DNA from: JAZDFC01 sp043808235
GTDB lineage: Bacteria; Bacteroidota; Ignavibacteria; Ignavibacteriales; Melioribacteraceae
Direction of reading: 5' to 3'
NCBI GenBank assembly: GCA_043808235.1
Contig: JAZDFC010000097.1
Span: forward strand, 1-31,372
DNA length: 31,372 bases
This document shows positions 23,869 through 31,372 of this stretch, piece by piece; positions within the stretch are counted from its first letter, which is position 1; the number at the start of each line of letters is the position of its first letter. The translations under genes were made by a program, and so were the position numbers. Under the pieces are notes generated by a model that saw only the letters and a list, made by a program, of their open reading frames with translations, had not been told where the DNA came from and did no database searches.

Positions 23869-25167
23869 ATGGAACAAGAATCAATACTGAAATTTGTCAC
23901 TCTTGATCGCGAGATGGCACCTTTGGCAAAATTGAGAGTTGTAGGTGTTGGCGGCGGTGGATGCAATGCCCTTGACAGCATGATGAAAAGGGGATTATCC
24001 GGAGTTGAGTATGTGGCAATTAATACAGATGCGCAAGCTCTTGAGAAGAGCAAAGCCAATCATAAAATTCAGGTTGGTAAAAATCTTACAAAAGGACTTG
24101 GCGCCGGAGCCGATCCCAACGTTGGAAGAAAAGCTATTGAAGAGGATCGCGAGAAAATTAAAAAGGTTCTCGACGGCAGCGATATGGTCTTCATTACAGC
24201 CGGAATGGGCGGCGGAACCGGAACAGGTGGATCCGCAGTGGTAGCTTCCATTGCCAAAAGCGCTGGCGCTCTCGTTATCGGAATTGTTACCAAACCATTT
24301 AGATGGGAAGGTAAACGCAGAATGATGAATGCCGAGGAAGGCATCGAAGATTTGCGTCAGTATGTTGACAGTTTGATATTAATTCCAAACGAAAGATTGT
24401 TAAATATTTTAGATAGAGCCACATCGGCTATTGCCGCATTCGATAAACCAAACGAAGTGCTCTACGAAGCTACACGAGGAATTGCAGATATTATAACTAT
24501 TCCGGGAATAATAAATGTTGACTTTGCTGATGTGCGTTCTGTAATGAATTCGAGCGGCGAAGCGTTGATGGGATGCGGAATTGCTAGCGGCGATAACCGT
24601 GCGGTTGAAGCGGCGCATAAAGCAATCTCCTCGCCGATGCTCGAAGGCGTAAGCATTCAAGGAGCAAAAAACATTTTGCTAAACGTAAGCGGCTCAAGCA
24701 ATTTAACAATGGAAGAAGTTGATGCCGGAAATAAAGTTATTTACGAAGCTGCTGGTGAAGAAGCGAATGTAATATTTGGATTGGTTAATAAAGAAGAAAT
24801 GAATGAATACGTTTCTTACACCGTTATTGCTACCGGTTTTAAATCGCAAGCGGCTGCATCACCTACTTATACACAGAAGAAAAGAGAATCACAGTTTGAA
24901 ACCTCCAAAAGATCAAATATCGGCGGCGGATTTAATTTCAAACAACAAGCTCAAGTAGAAGTGGAAGATAAAAAGGATCTCGATATTCCAACGATATTTC
25001 GTGTTCGTGGATCATCAAGAACAATACTCGAAGAAGAACAAGTAACAAATACAGGATTCAGATTCGAATCATTCGATGATTTTGATACAAAAGAGAATTC
25101 CAAAAGAAAAGAAAGACTGATTGATGATGAAGAGGATTCAATCTTTCTGCGTAAAATGATGGACTAA
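23869..25167 (+). CDS. ftsZ: Cell division protein FtsZ with extended C-terminal tail
   Basis: FtsZ is the tubulin-like GTPase that forms the division ring. The 432-aa protein has the N-terminal GVGGGGCNA loop (26-34), the GTP-binding G-box GGGTGTGG (114-121), and the T7 synergy loop around NVDFADVRSVM. The catalytic core ends near residue 330. A linker leads to DIPTIFR (372-378), which matches the usual C-terminal peptide that binds FtsA. A further 50-odd residues follow, acidic and aromatic (FRFESFDDFDT), then basic (KRKERL), ending EDSIFLRKMMD. A tail beyond the conserved peptide is known in some Bacteroidota. It is the last gene of the dcw operon. Confidence 0.97.
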   Translation: MEQESILKFVTLDREMAPLAKLRVVGVGGGGCNALDSMMKRGLSGVEYVAINTDAQALEKSKANHKIQVGKNLTKGLGAGADPNVGRKAIEEDREKIKKVLDGSDMVFITAGMGGGTGTGGSAVVASIAKSAGALVIGIVTKPFRWEGKRRMMNAEEGIEDLRQYVDSLILIPNERLLNILDRATSAIAAFDKPNEVLYEATRGIADIITIPGIINVDFADVRSVMNSSGEALMGCGIASGDNRAVEAAHKAISSPMLEGVSIQGAKNILLNVSGSSNLTMEEVDAGNKVIYEAAGEEANVIFGLVNKEEMNEYVSYTVIATGFKSQAAASPTYTQKKRESQFETSKRSNIGGGFNFKQQAQVEVEDKKDLDIPTIFRVRGSSRTILEEEQVTNTGFRFESFDDFDTKENSKRKERLIDDEEDSIFLRKMMD

Positions 25168-25209
25168 GCTGGATGCCCGGCTTCGATAAAAATATCTACG
25201 CCGCGGCAG

Positions 25210-25270
25210 GCTGGATGCTGGATGCTGGATGCTGGATGCTGGATGCTGGATGCTGGATGCTGGATGCTGG
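25210..25270. repeat. Heptanucleotide tandem repeat GCTGGAT x 8.7
   Basis: Eight perfect copies of GCTGGAT run from 25210 to 25265, followed by a partial copy GCTGG. An isolated GCTGGAT lies just upstream at 25168-25174, immediately after the ftsZ stop. The array is outside any gene. The perfect copies suggest recent slippage and likely length variation between strains. Confidence 0.9.
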
Positions 25271-25349
25271 GAAATAATTTTTATTAGAAATTAGAAGATA
25301 CAATGGATTACAAAAACTTAGAATCATGGCATTTGAAACTGTTTTGTAA

Positions 25350-25368
25350 TTCGAAGCGAAGCTTCGAA
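25350..25368. repeat. Small palindrome TTCGAAGC-gaa-GCTTCGAA
   Basis: Perfect 8-bp arms with a 3-base centre. It is not followed by a T-run on either strand, so it is more like an extragenic palindrome than a terminator. Confidence 0.5.
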
Positions 25369-25542
25369 AAGAACTATCAGTTTAATTACACAATAATTAA
25401 GTCGGATCAGAAATTTTTAAAATCCACAGCACAAAAATCAGTTGAACAAAAGCACATGAGTCCGAATTGAGTTTTAACCAGTATCAAGTAACCAGGAACT
25501 TAGCATGGAGTAACAAGTAGCAAGTTTTTCAGCATCCTCTGC

Positions 25543-25610
25543 GACTGTATCCGATTTCCCCTTGTTGTGGTGACTCGGCCTGAATGGAAACGGATACAGT
25601 CTTTATTTTT
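25543..25610 (+). terminator. Long-stem terminator of the dcw operon
   Basis: GACTGTATCCG (25543-25553) pairs perfectly with CGGATACAGTC (25591-25601). After one bulged A, TTTCC (25555-25559) pairs with GGAAA (25586-25590), giving a 16-bp stem around a 26-base loop. TTTATTTTT follows (25602-25610). The hairpin lies 376 bases after ftsZ with no gene between. Confidence 0.72.
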
Positions 25611-25646
25611 GACCTTTCGCCCAAATGACCTGATTTCTATTTTTTC

Positions 25647-25690
25647 ATAAGTCAAGATTTGCTAAATTCACAACTCTAAAATTGACTTAT
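25647..25690. promoter_or_regulatory. 9-bp inverted repeat just upstream of the barrel gene start
   Basis: ATAAGTCAA (25647-25655) and TTGACTTAT (25682-25690) are perfectly complementary across 26 bases; the right arm ends 5 bases before the ATG at 25696. No Shine-Dalgarno sequence is visible, so the arm covers the ribosome-binding position. It could be an operator or an mRNA hairpin controlling translation. Confidence 0.4.
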
Positions 25691-25695
25691 ATCTT

Positions 25696-26436
25696 ATGAA
25701 CAAGAAATTTCTATATTTATTAATAGTAATATCATTTATATCCTCGCTTCGTGCACAAGGCTTAGAAGAAGTCGGATGGATAGCAAAATTCGGATTAGCT
25801 GGCGGCTTTACACCCATGTGGGTTATGCCAAATCTAGATCCGGTAAATCAACAACTCACTTCGTTTGGCGTTGAAAATTTGCCTGAATCAGGATTGATTA
25901 CATGGGGAGGCTCTGGTTACGTATATATATTGATGATTGATAATGTAAGAATCGGTGGAATGGGATTCGGTGGTTCAACTTCGCGAACGGCTCATGTCGG
26001 TGATTACGATAAAGAAGTAATTTATAGCATTGGTGCAGGCGCGTTAACTATCGAATATACATTGCCATTTATTAATAAAGTTGCGGTATCGGTGGGAGCG
26101 ATGATTGGCGCTGGTTCTGCAGATATAGAGCTATATCAAAATAATGGAAAGTATGATTGGGATGGAACCTGGGGAGATTTTTCTGATCCGGACAAATCCA
26201 TAAAAAACATAAACCGGAAAATTTCCAATTCATTTTTTACAGTTTCACCGACAATTAACATCGATATTCCTGTCAACCGGTTCATGGCATTGCGTGTTGG
26301 CGGAGGATATTTAATTCCATTTAGCAACCGATGGTCTGTTGAGAACGATGTTACTTTAGAAAACACTCCGTCAGATTTAAATAGTAGTTCATTCTTTATT
26401 CAAACAGGAGTATTCGTTGGTTTCTTTGCTTTTTAG
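25696..26436 (+). CDS. Predicted outer-membrane beta-barrel protein
   Basis: A 246-aa exported protein with a clear signal peptide (MNKKFLYLLIVISFISSLRAQ). The mature part is rich in Gly and alternating hydrophobic residues forming predicted strands (AKFGLAGGFTPMWVM, GGSGYVYILMI, RIGGMGFGGST, GAGALTIEYTLPF, VAVSVGAMIGAG, FTVSPTINIDIPV, FMALRVGGGYLIPF). It ends in Phe (FIQTGVFVGFFAF), the usual last residue of an outer-membrane barrel. I do not recognise a specific family. It lies 9 bases before rfbB and may share its transcript, placing it next to the surface-polysaccharide genes, but no role in export can be shown. Confidence 0.65.
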   Translation: MNKKFLYLLIVISFISSLRAQGLEEVGWIAKFGLAGGFTPMWVMPNLDPVNQQLTSFGVENLPESGLITWGGSGYVYILMIDNVRIGGMGFGGSTSRTAHVGDYDKEVIYSIGAGALTIEYTLPFINKVAVSVGAMIGAGSADIELYQNNGKYDWDGTWGDFSDPDKSIKNINRKISNSFFTVSPTINIDIPVNRFMALRVGGGYLIPFSNRWSVENDVTLENTPSDLNSSSFFIQTGVFVGFFAF

Positions 26437-26445
26437 GAGAATAGA

Positions 26446-27456
26446 TTGAAGAAAATATTAGTAACTGGAGGCGCCGGTTTTATCGGAAGTAATTTCATTA
26501 ACAATATCTTAAGCAAAAGAGATGATATAGAAATTGTTAATCTGGATAAACTTACATACGCCGGTAATCTTGAAAATCTGAAAGTTTCAGAATCGAAAAA
26601 GAATTATCATTTCGTAAAAGGCGATATAATAAATTCGGAATTAGTGGATTACCTTTTCGGAAAATACAGATTCAATTCCGTTGTAAATTTTGCAGCTGAG
26701 TCCCATGTTGACAGAAGTATTCTTGGTTCGGAAGTTTTTTATAGAACGAATGTAATTGGTACAAACGTTTTGTTGGAAGCATCGCGAAGATACGGAATTG
26801 AAAAGTTTGTACAAGTCTCTACTGACGAAGTTTACGGTAGTCTCGGTGATACAGGGTTGTTCGCGGAAACGACTCCTCTGTCGCCAAACAGTCCTTATTC
26901 ATCCAGCAAAGCCGGCGCGGACATGATGGCGTTGGCATTTTTCCATACATTTGGATTGCCGGTAGTTGTAACGCGCTGTTCCAATAATTATGGCCCATTA
27001 CAATTCCCGGAAAAATTAATTCCACTGATGATCATTAATGTTTTAAACGACAAAAAACTTCCAGTTTACGGCGATGGATTAAATGTACGCGACTGGATAT
27101 TTGTGATCGATCATAATATCGCCGTTGAATTAGTGATGGAGAAAGGTTATCCCGGACAAGTATATAATATCGGTGCAAGCCGCGAAATGAAAAACATTGA
27201 AATAGTGAAATTGATTTTACAAACACTCTGCAAATCCGAAGATTTAATTCAGTACGTAAAAGACCGCCCCGGTCATGATCGGCGTTACGCAATCGACTCC
27301 ACCAAAATCCAATCCGAACTTGGTTGGAAACCAGAATATAAATTTGAACAAGCGATTGAAAAAACAATCGAATGGTACCTCGCAAATAAGGAATGGTGGG
27401 GGAGGATTGTAAGCGGTGAGTATGTGAAATACTATTCCATTCAATATTCGAATTAA
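26446..27456 (+). CDS. rfbB: dTDP-glucose 4,6-dehydratase
   Basis: This cytosolic short-chain dehydrogenase converts dTDP-glucose to dTDP-4-keto-6-deoxyglucose, a precursor of rhamnose and other deoxysugars of surface polysaccharides. The 336-aa protein has the NAD-binding loop GGAGFIGSNF (8-17), NFAAESHVDRSI (81-92), the catalytic STDEVYG (125-131: Thr126, Asp127, Glu128) and YSSSK (Tyr151, Lys155). RCSNNYGPLQFPEKLIPL and GDGLNVRDWIFV are characteristic of RfbB. The start is TTG at 26446, with AGGAGA 5 bases upstream. rfbA, rfbC and rfbD are not in the window. Confidence 0.94.
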   Translation: MKKILVTGGAGFIGSNFINNILSKRDDIEIVNLDKLTYAGNLENLKVSESKKNYHFVKGDIINSELVDYLFGKYRFNSVVNFAAESHVDRSILGSEVFYRTNVIGTNVLLEASRRYGIEKFVQVSTDEVYGSLGDTGLFAETTPLSPNSPYSSSKAGADMMALAFFHTFGLPVVVTRCSNNYGPLQFPEKLIPLMIINVLNDKKLPVYGDGLNVRDWIFVIDHNIAVELVMEKGYPGQVYNIGASREMKNIEIVKLILQTLCKSEDLIQYVKDRPGHDRRYAIDSTKIQSELGWKPEYKFEQAIEKTIEWYLANKEWWGRIVSGEYVKYYSIQYSN

Positions 27457-27473
27457 GAAATAAGGAAAAATAG

Positions 27474-28925
27474 ATGAGATATCTGTATTTGTTTTTAATT
27501 TTATCTGGGATAATTTTTGCCCAAGATGATGAAAAAAATTCGAATGGAAACTCTTCATTATTTCCTTCGGTTGATTTAATTTCTGTTACAATAGGAGGTA
27601 ATTTTATTGTTACCGGTTCATTTACTGCGAGTGTTTATCAAAGACTGGATCATTTTATTACAACTGTATTCAACCAAACGAAAGAGGCTTCGCTGGCTAG
27701 ATTAACTGATCCTGAATTAATTTATAGAGCTCAAAAAGAACTTGATTCTTACCCTTTCCGGAATATTACATTAAAAAGAACAAACGGACAGGTGTTAAAT
27801 ATTGATTTAATAAAATTTCGGTTACTTGGTGATTTTAAATTTAATCCTTATTTGATGTCCGATGATATTATAATATTTCCCTCCTATGATCCAGAGTATG
27901 ATTTTATTGAGATTACAGGTGCTGTGAATAAATACACAAAGTTTCAGTTTGTTCAGGGGGATAAATTATCTGATGCGTTACTATTTGCAGGAGGGGTTAG
28001 TCAAGCATTTGATAATGTTGATATCGTAGAAATTTCGAGACTCGATAATTCAGGTTCACATGAGGAGATTGTTCGCGTAAAAGTATCAGAGGACTTCGAA
28101 CTGAAGAGTGGTGATAGAATTCGAGTGCTTGCAGATGAAAACCATAAAAAAGAATTTAAAATATTGGTTATAGGAGAAGTTAAATATCCCGGTTATGTAA
28201 ATACTACCCGCACTGGAGAAAAATTAAGAAAGATAATTGAAAAAGCCGGGGGTTTTACCGGTGATGCTGATTTGTATCGAGCTGAAGTTCTTAGAAATTT
28301 TGATTCAAAAGAATTATTAAAAAAGTATTCCATAATGGAAGAATATACTGATAATCCGATTCGGTTTATTTCTGCTGAAACCCAATTAAAATTGAACCAA
28401 TTGCGTGAGGATCTTGCATTAAAGAGGGGATTTAATCTTGAGTATGAAGATACTACTGCTTTTGGGATTGACAGTCAATTAAAAATACTTGGCGGTGAGC
28501 ATCTTGTGGATTTTACAAAACTAAGCGATGCTGATTCTGAAGATAGTAATTTTATGATTGAGGATGGTGACATAATCATAATCCCACAAAAATTTGAGTA
28601 CATTTATGTTTTTGGTCAGGCTAATAAAACTGGTTATGTTAAATATGAGGCCGGAAAGGACTATAATTTCTATATACGAAAAGCAGGAGGCAAAAGTGAA
28701 ATGGCAAAAGAAGAGGAAGAGGAAATTGTAATCATTAAAGGTAGAAATAAAAACTGGATATCTGAGGGAAAAGAAAAAGTAATAATTGAACCAGGTGATA
28801 TGATTTATATTCCGAAGCAGGTTCCAAAAGATTTTTACTATTATCTTTCAAGAATCGGAAGTATCATGGGAATAGTTGGGAGTGTCGCCACCCTTATATT
28901 GTTGATGATACAAATAGGAAAATAG
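27474..28925 (+). CDS. SLBB-domain polysaccharide export protein (Wza-like)
   Basis: The 483-aa protein has a signal peptide (MRYLYLFLILSGIIFAQ) without a lipobox cysteine, a polysaccharide-export type region (about 60-135, with LMSDDIIIFPS) and three SLBB-like beta-grasp units: about 145-205 (IEITGAVNKYTKF, DALLFAGGV), 230-285 (VIGEVKYPGYV, IIEKAGGFTGDA) and 378-445 (YVFGQANKTGYVKYEAG, RKAGG). A hydrophobic C-terminal helix (about 455-480, IGSIMGIVGSVATLILLMIQ) follows. Such proteins form the periplasmic and outer-membrane channel for capsule or exopolysaccharide export. It is 17 bases after rfbB, with AAGGAA before the ATG, and 105 bases before the Wzz-like gene. Confidence 0.83.
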   Translation: MRYLYLFLILSGIIFAQDDEKNSNGNSSLFPSVDLISVTIGGNFIVTGSFTASVYQRLDHFITTVFNQTKEASLARLTDPELIYRAQKELDSYPFRNITLKRTNGQVLNIDLIKFRLLGDFKFNPYLMSDDIIIFPSYDPEYDFIEITGAVNKYTKFQFVQGDKLSDALLFAGGVSQAFDNVDIVEISRLDNSGSHEEIVRVKVSEDFELKSGDRIRVLADENHKKEFKILVIGEVKYPGYVNTTRTGEKLRKIIEKAGGFTGDADLYRAEVLRNFDSKELLKKYSIMEEYTDNPIRFISAETQLKLNQLREDLALKRGFNLEYEDTTAFGIDSQLKILGGEHLVDFTKLSDADSEDSNFMIEDGDIIIIPQKFEYIYVFGQANKTGYVKYEAGKDYNFYIRKAGGKSEMAKEEEEEIVIIKGRNKNWISEGKEKVIIEPGDMIYIPKQVPKDFYYYLSRIGSIMGIVGSVATLILLMIQIGK

Positions 28926-29030
28926 CAAATGAGGTTAAGAGTTGAACTTCTAGAAATTGTAATTGTGGTGTAATATAATAAATTGTTAGTTTAATCCTAA
29001 AATTTATAATTAGAAACAAACAGAGTAATT

Positions 29031-30251
29031 ATGTCAAATGAAACTAAAGAAACAATAACTGGTTTTTCGGATTATTTATATGTCTTATTTAAATGGAAAA
29101 AATTTCTAATTATTAATCTTTTTATTGTCATAGTTTTTGTCTCTATTATCGTACTTCTAATTCCGAACAAATATAAGTCGACAGCCACTATTATGATTCC
29201 ACCTGATAATCAGGGGGGATTAGGTAATTTAAGTGGGTTGCTCAGCGGAAAGTCTTCAATTGCTTCAATGGGATCAAAATTATTTGGGGTAAGTAATACT
29301 TCCGAGGACGTGCTTTTAGGTATAATAAATAGCAAATCCGCGCTTACGAACATTATTCGTAAATTCAAACTGATGCATTATTATGATATCGATGACGATA
29401 ATATAGATCAAGCAATAAAAAGTTTTATTGGGGATATTTCTACAGAGCCCAACGAATTTGGGATGGTAGATATTAGTATTATAAATGAAGATCCACAAAT
29501 GAGTGCCAATATTGCAAATTATATTGTTGATCTTGTTGATAGCATAAATATCAAGATTAATATTGAACAGGCGAAGAATAATAGAGAATTTATTGAAAAA
29601 AGATATCTTCAAAATGTTACTGATTTAAGAAAAGCAGAAGATTCATTATATGAATTTCAGAGGAAATATGGAATTGTTGTAGTACCCGACCAACTTGAAG
29701 CAACGGTTAAAGTTGCCGCCGAAATCGAATCAGAAACGATTAAGAAAGAAATGCAAGCATACTTTCTCCTTCAACAATATGGCGAGGATTCGCCTCAATA
29801 TAAAGGCGTAAAAGCGGAATTGAAAATGTTAAAAGATAAAACACTGGAATTAAAAAATTCTCCTAATCTAAGATCCTCTTCAAATATATTATATGCTTTC
29901 AAGAATATGCCAGAAATGTCAATAGCGTATCTGCGTTCTTATAGAGAGGTTGAAATTCAACAGACAATTCTTGAATTTGTGATGCCAATGTACGAACAAG
30001 CGAAAGTTGAAGAACAAAAAAGCATACCCACCGTTGTTGTGATCGATAAAGCAGTTCCCGCTCAACTTAAAAATAGTCCTAAAAGAACAATTATAGTACT
30101 AAGCATATTTTTCCTTTTTTCTTTTGCATTTATACCGATCATATTCATCGGGGAAAAAGCAGTTAATCGTTTGGAGTATTCGAATCCACTCCAGAAAAAA
30201 TCCGCCATTTGGTTTAATAAAATTAAAAAATTTTATCGAATGAGATTTTAA
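29031..30251 (+). CDS. Wzz/GumC-like polysaccharide co-polymerase (chain-length determinant), no kinase domain
   Basis: A 406-aa inner-membrane protein: transmembrane helix at about 26-50 followed by the Wzz signature PNKYKSTATIMIPPDNQ, a long periplasmic part with helices and predicted coiled coil (EFIEKRYLQNVTDLRKAEDSLYEFQRKYG; SETIKKEMQAYFLLQQYGED), the proline-containing segment PAQLKNSPKRT and a second transmembrane helix (about 353-375). This controls chain length or export together with the SLBB protein and Wzy. The cytoplasmic tail is short and lacks the Walker motifs and tyrosine cluster of BY-kinases, so any kinase must be encoded elsewhere. The Wzy-like gene starts 6 bases after its stop. 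Confidence 0.85.
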   Translation: MSNETKETITGFSDYLYVLFKWKKFLIINLFIVIVFVSIIVLLIPNKYKSTATIMIPPDNQGGLGNLSGLLSGKSSIASMGSKLFGVSNTSEDVLLGIINSKSALTNIIRKFKLMHYYDIDDDNIDQAIKSFIGDISTEPNEFGMVDISIINEDPQMSANIANYIVDLVDSINIKINIEQAKNNREFIEKRYLQNVTDLRKAEDSLYEFQRKYGIVVVPDQLEATVKVAAEIESETIKKEMQAYFLLQQYGEDSPQYKGVKAELKMLKDKTLELKNSPNLRSSSNILYAFKNMPEMSIAYLRSYREVEIQQTILEFVMPMYEQAKVEEQKSIPTVVVIDKAVPAQLKNSPKRTIIVLSIFFLFSFAFIPIIFIGEKAVNRLEYSNPLQKKSAIWFNKIKKFYRMRF

Positions 30252-30257
30252 ATCACT

Positions 30258-31372
30258 ATGATTTTTCTAATTGTTCCGATAATTTTTTCAATCAGTATCC
30301 TATTGGGGAAGTATTTATTTAAAAAATGGTTTAATCATCTTTCTGTTTATTCAAGTATCTGGAGTTTGATGATTTTGCTTTATGAGTTAAGACTTCTTCC
30401 TTATGTGGAAATTATTCCCATGGCGTGGTATTATATAATTTCAACCTTTTTATGTTTTTTGTTCGGAATCATTACAATCCATATTGCACGAAAAACATTC
30501 TCCTATCCTGAGATTGAAAATGAAGAATTTGATGCTTCGTTAACAATCTCAGCTGATAACGGAATTTCAATAAAATATGCTTTAATTGTATTTAGTACAA
30601 TTTCTTTGTTAGGCGCGCTTCAACACTGGTACATACTACTAGATATGTATGGAAGTATAACTGGGGTTTTTATTAATGCTTTAAAAATATATGTAAAGAA
30701 TACTAGCGGTGGGGGCATTGAAGGGCAATTACCTTTTGTATCAAATTTTGGTTATGTGGGAATTTTCTGGAGTGCAGTTTATACCGCTTTCAGAGGAAGA
30801 TTTAATTTTCTAACTTTTTATCCTTTTATTGGCGTGATTATTAAAGAGGTATCTACTCTTGGTAGAGCGGGGATGTTATTAGCATTGATTGAGTTTTTAT
30901 TTGCTTTTATTCTTATAAGGCAAATGCTAAGTAATGACTCTAAAAAACGGTTTACTTTTTCAAAAAGAAATGGTTCCATTGCAGTAATTCTTCTTTTAGC
31001 TATTTTAATTGTGAGTGCATCGTTAGTGAAGGTTTCTAGGGTTTCTTTCGAACAGTATCAAGGGGCTTCCAGTCTACTTAGAAATGCTGAGGGCAATCCA
31101 ATTTTATCTCCTTCAATCTATCTTTATTTTAGTGCCCATCTCGGTGTACTCAGCCAGTATTTATCAAAAGAAACAGAATATACTCCATTCGCGCAGAATT
31201 CATTTTTGCCAGCATATAATTTTTTAGATAGATTGGATATCGTTAAAAGGCCATCAGCATATCAAAAAGGATATTTTATACCTATGTGGGTTAATACTGG
31301 TACGTACATCAGAGAATTACATGCCGATTTTGGAATAATAGGTTTATTCTTGATTCCTTATTCTTTAGGTTT
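30258..31372 (+). CDS. Wzy-like O-antigen/oligosaccharide repeat-unit polymerase (3' end outside the window)
   Basis: An open frame runs from ATG at 30258 to the window edge (371 codons) without a stop. It encodes a polytopic membrane protein: hydrophobic segments begin at the start (MIFLIVPIIFSISILLG) and recur at about 35-75, 105-125, 165-235 and 255-275. A large polar loop follows, then the conserved-looking ELHADFGIIGLFLIPYSLG at the edge. That motif and the topology match Wzy-type repeat-unit polymerases, which join undecaprenyl-linked repeat units in the periplasm. The setting after an SLBB protein and a Wzz-like protein supports this. Sequence conservation in the family is very low. 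Confidence 0.75.
   Translation, partial: MIFLIVPIIFSISILLGKYLFKKWFNHLSVYSSIWSLMILLYELRLLPYVEIIPMAWYYIISTFLCFLFGIITIHIARKTFSYPEIENEEFDASLTISADNGISIKYALIVFSTISLLGALQHWYILLDMYGSITGVFINALKIYVKNTSGGGIEGQLPFVSNFGYVGIFWSAVYTAFRGRFNFLTFYPFIGVIIKEVSTLGRAGMLLALIEFLFAFILIRQMLSNDSKKRFTFSKRNGSIAVILLLAILIVSASLVKVSRVSFEQYQGASSLLRNAEGNPILSPSIYLYFSAHLGVLSQYLSKETEYTPFAQNSFLPAYNFLDRLDIVKRPSAYQKGYFIPMWVNTGTYIRELHADFGIIGLFLIPYSLG

Larger units (their letters stand above)
25168..25695. other. Gene-poor region after ftsZ with repeats and terminator
   Basis: No protein or RNA gene was recognised in these 528 bases. They hold a GCTGGAT tandem repeat, a small palindrome (25350-25368), a degenerate stretch near 25480-25530 with variants of GTATCAAGTAACCAGG and GTAACAAGTAGCAAG, the dcw terminator (25543-25610) and an inverted repeat just upstream of the next gene. 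The degenerate repeats look like decaying low-complexity intergenic sequence. Confidence 0.6.

Noticed and set aside
23382..24059. 225-codon open frame on the minus strand across ftsA/ftsZ
   Set aside because: It is antisense to two clearly conserved genes; its Ser/Pro/Leu-rich translation shows no domain and is what the complementary strand of these genes produces.
25210..25270. CRISPR array
   Set aside because: The repeat unit is 7 bases with no spacers; it is a simple tandem repeat.

Overview
The window looks like an AT-rich chromosomal segment from a Gram-negative member of the Bacteroidota/Chlorobiota (FCB) group, most likely an Ignavibacteria-type organism. Three things suggest this: a secreted glycosidase with a type IX secretion (T9SS) C-terminal signal of the NYPNPFNPTT kind, a compact Chlorobi-like division and cell-wall (dcw) cluster with a meso-diaminopimelate-type MurE, and many signal peptides ending in -AQ or -SQ. 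The lineage is inferred from motifs, not from a search.

Left part (1-6.7 kb): hemicellulose and envelope genes. A leftward GH26-type beta-mannanase with a T9SS signal is followed by the start of an aldo/keto reductase that runs off the left edge. Divergently transcribed are a tail-anchored YwqK/MORN-like repeat protein, a CE2-type SGNH esterase lipoprotein (probably deacetylating the same mannan or xylan) and a TorF-like outer-membrane barrel closed by a perfect 13-bp terminator hairpin.

Middle left (6.8-8.8 kb): an unrecognised 246-aa protein, a gene-poor stretch with a palindromic GAATATCGAA-type repeat and a candidate leftward small RNA (its own sigma70-like promoter, three hairpins, T-rich terminator), then a small membrane zinc-ribbon protein.

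Centre (8.7-25.2 kb): the dcw operon mraZ-rsmH-ftsL-ftsI-murE-murF-mraY-murD-ftsW-murG-orf-murC-ftsQ-ftsA-ftsZ. It starts from a clear promoter (TTGACG-17-TATTTT) with three 10-bp direct repeats of the MraZ operator type at the expected transcription start. Most genes overlap or abut, which suggests translational coupling. murB and ddl are absent from the cluster. An unrecognised 120-aa gene with a TTG start and a good ribosome binding site sits between murG and murC. ftsZ has the strongest ribosome binding site in the operon and encodes a protein with an unusual extension after the usual C-terminal peptide. Downstream are an 8.7-copy GCTGGAT tandem repeat and a long-stem terminator.

Right part (25.7-31.4 kb): a predicted outer-membrane barrel protein preceded by a 9-bp inverted repeat, then a surface-polysaccharide locus: rfbB (dTDP-glucose 4,6-dehydratase), an SLBB-domain export protein, a Wzz/GumC-like chain-length protein without a kinase domain, and an open-ended Wzy-like polymerase cut by the right edge.

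No tRNA, rRNA, CRISPR array, insertion sequence or phage gene was recognised. The best candidates for undescribed biology are the murG-murC small protein, the small RNA at about 7.8-7.9 kb, and the inverted repeat just upstream of the gene at 25.7 kb.
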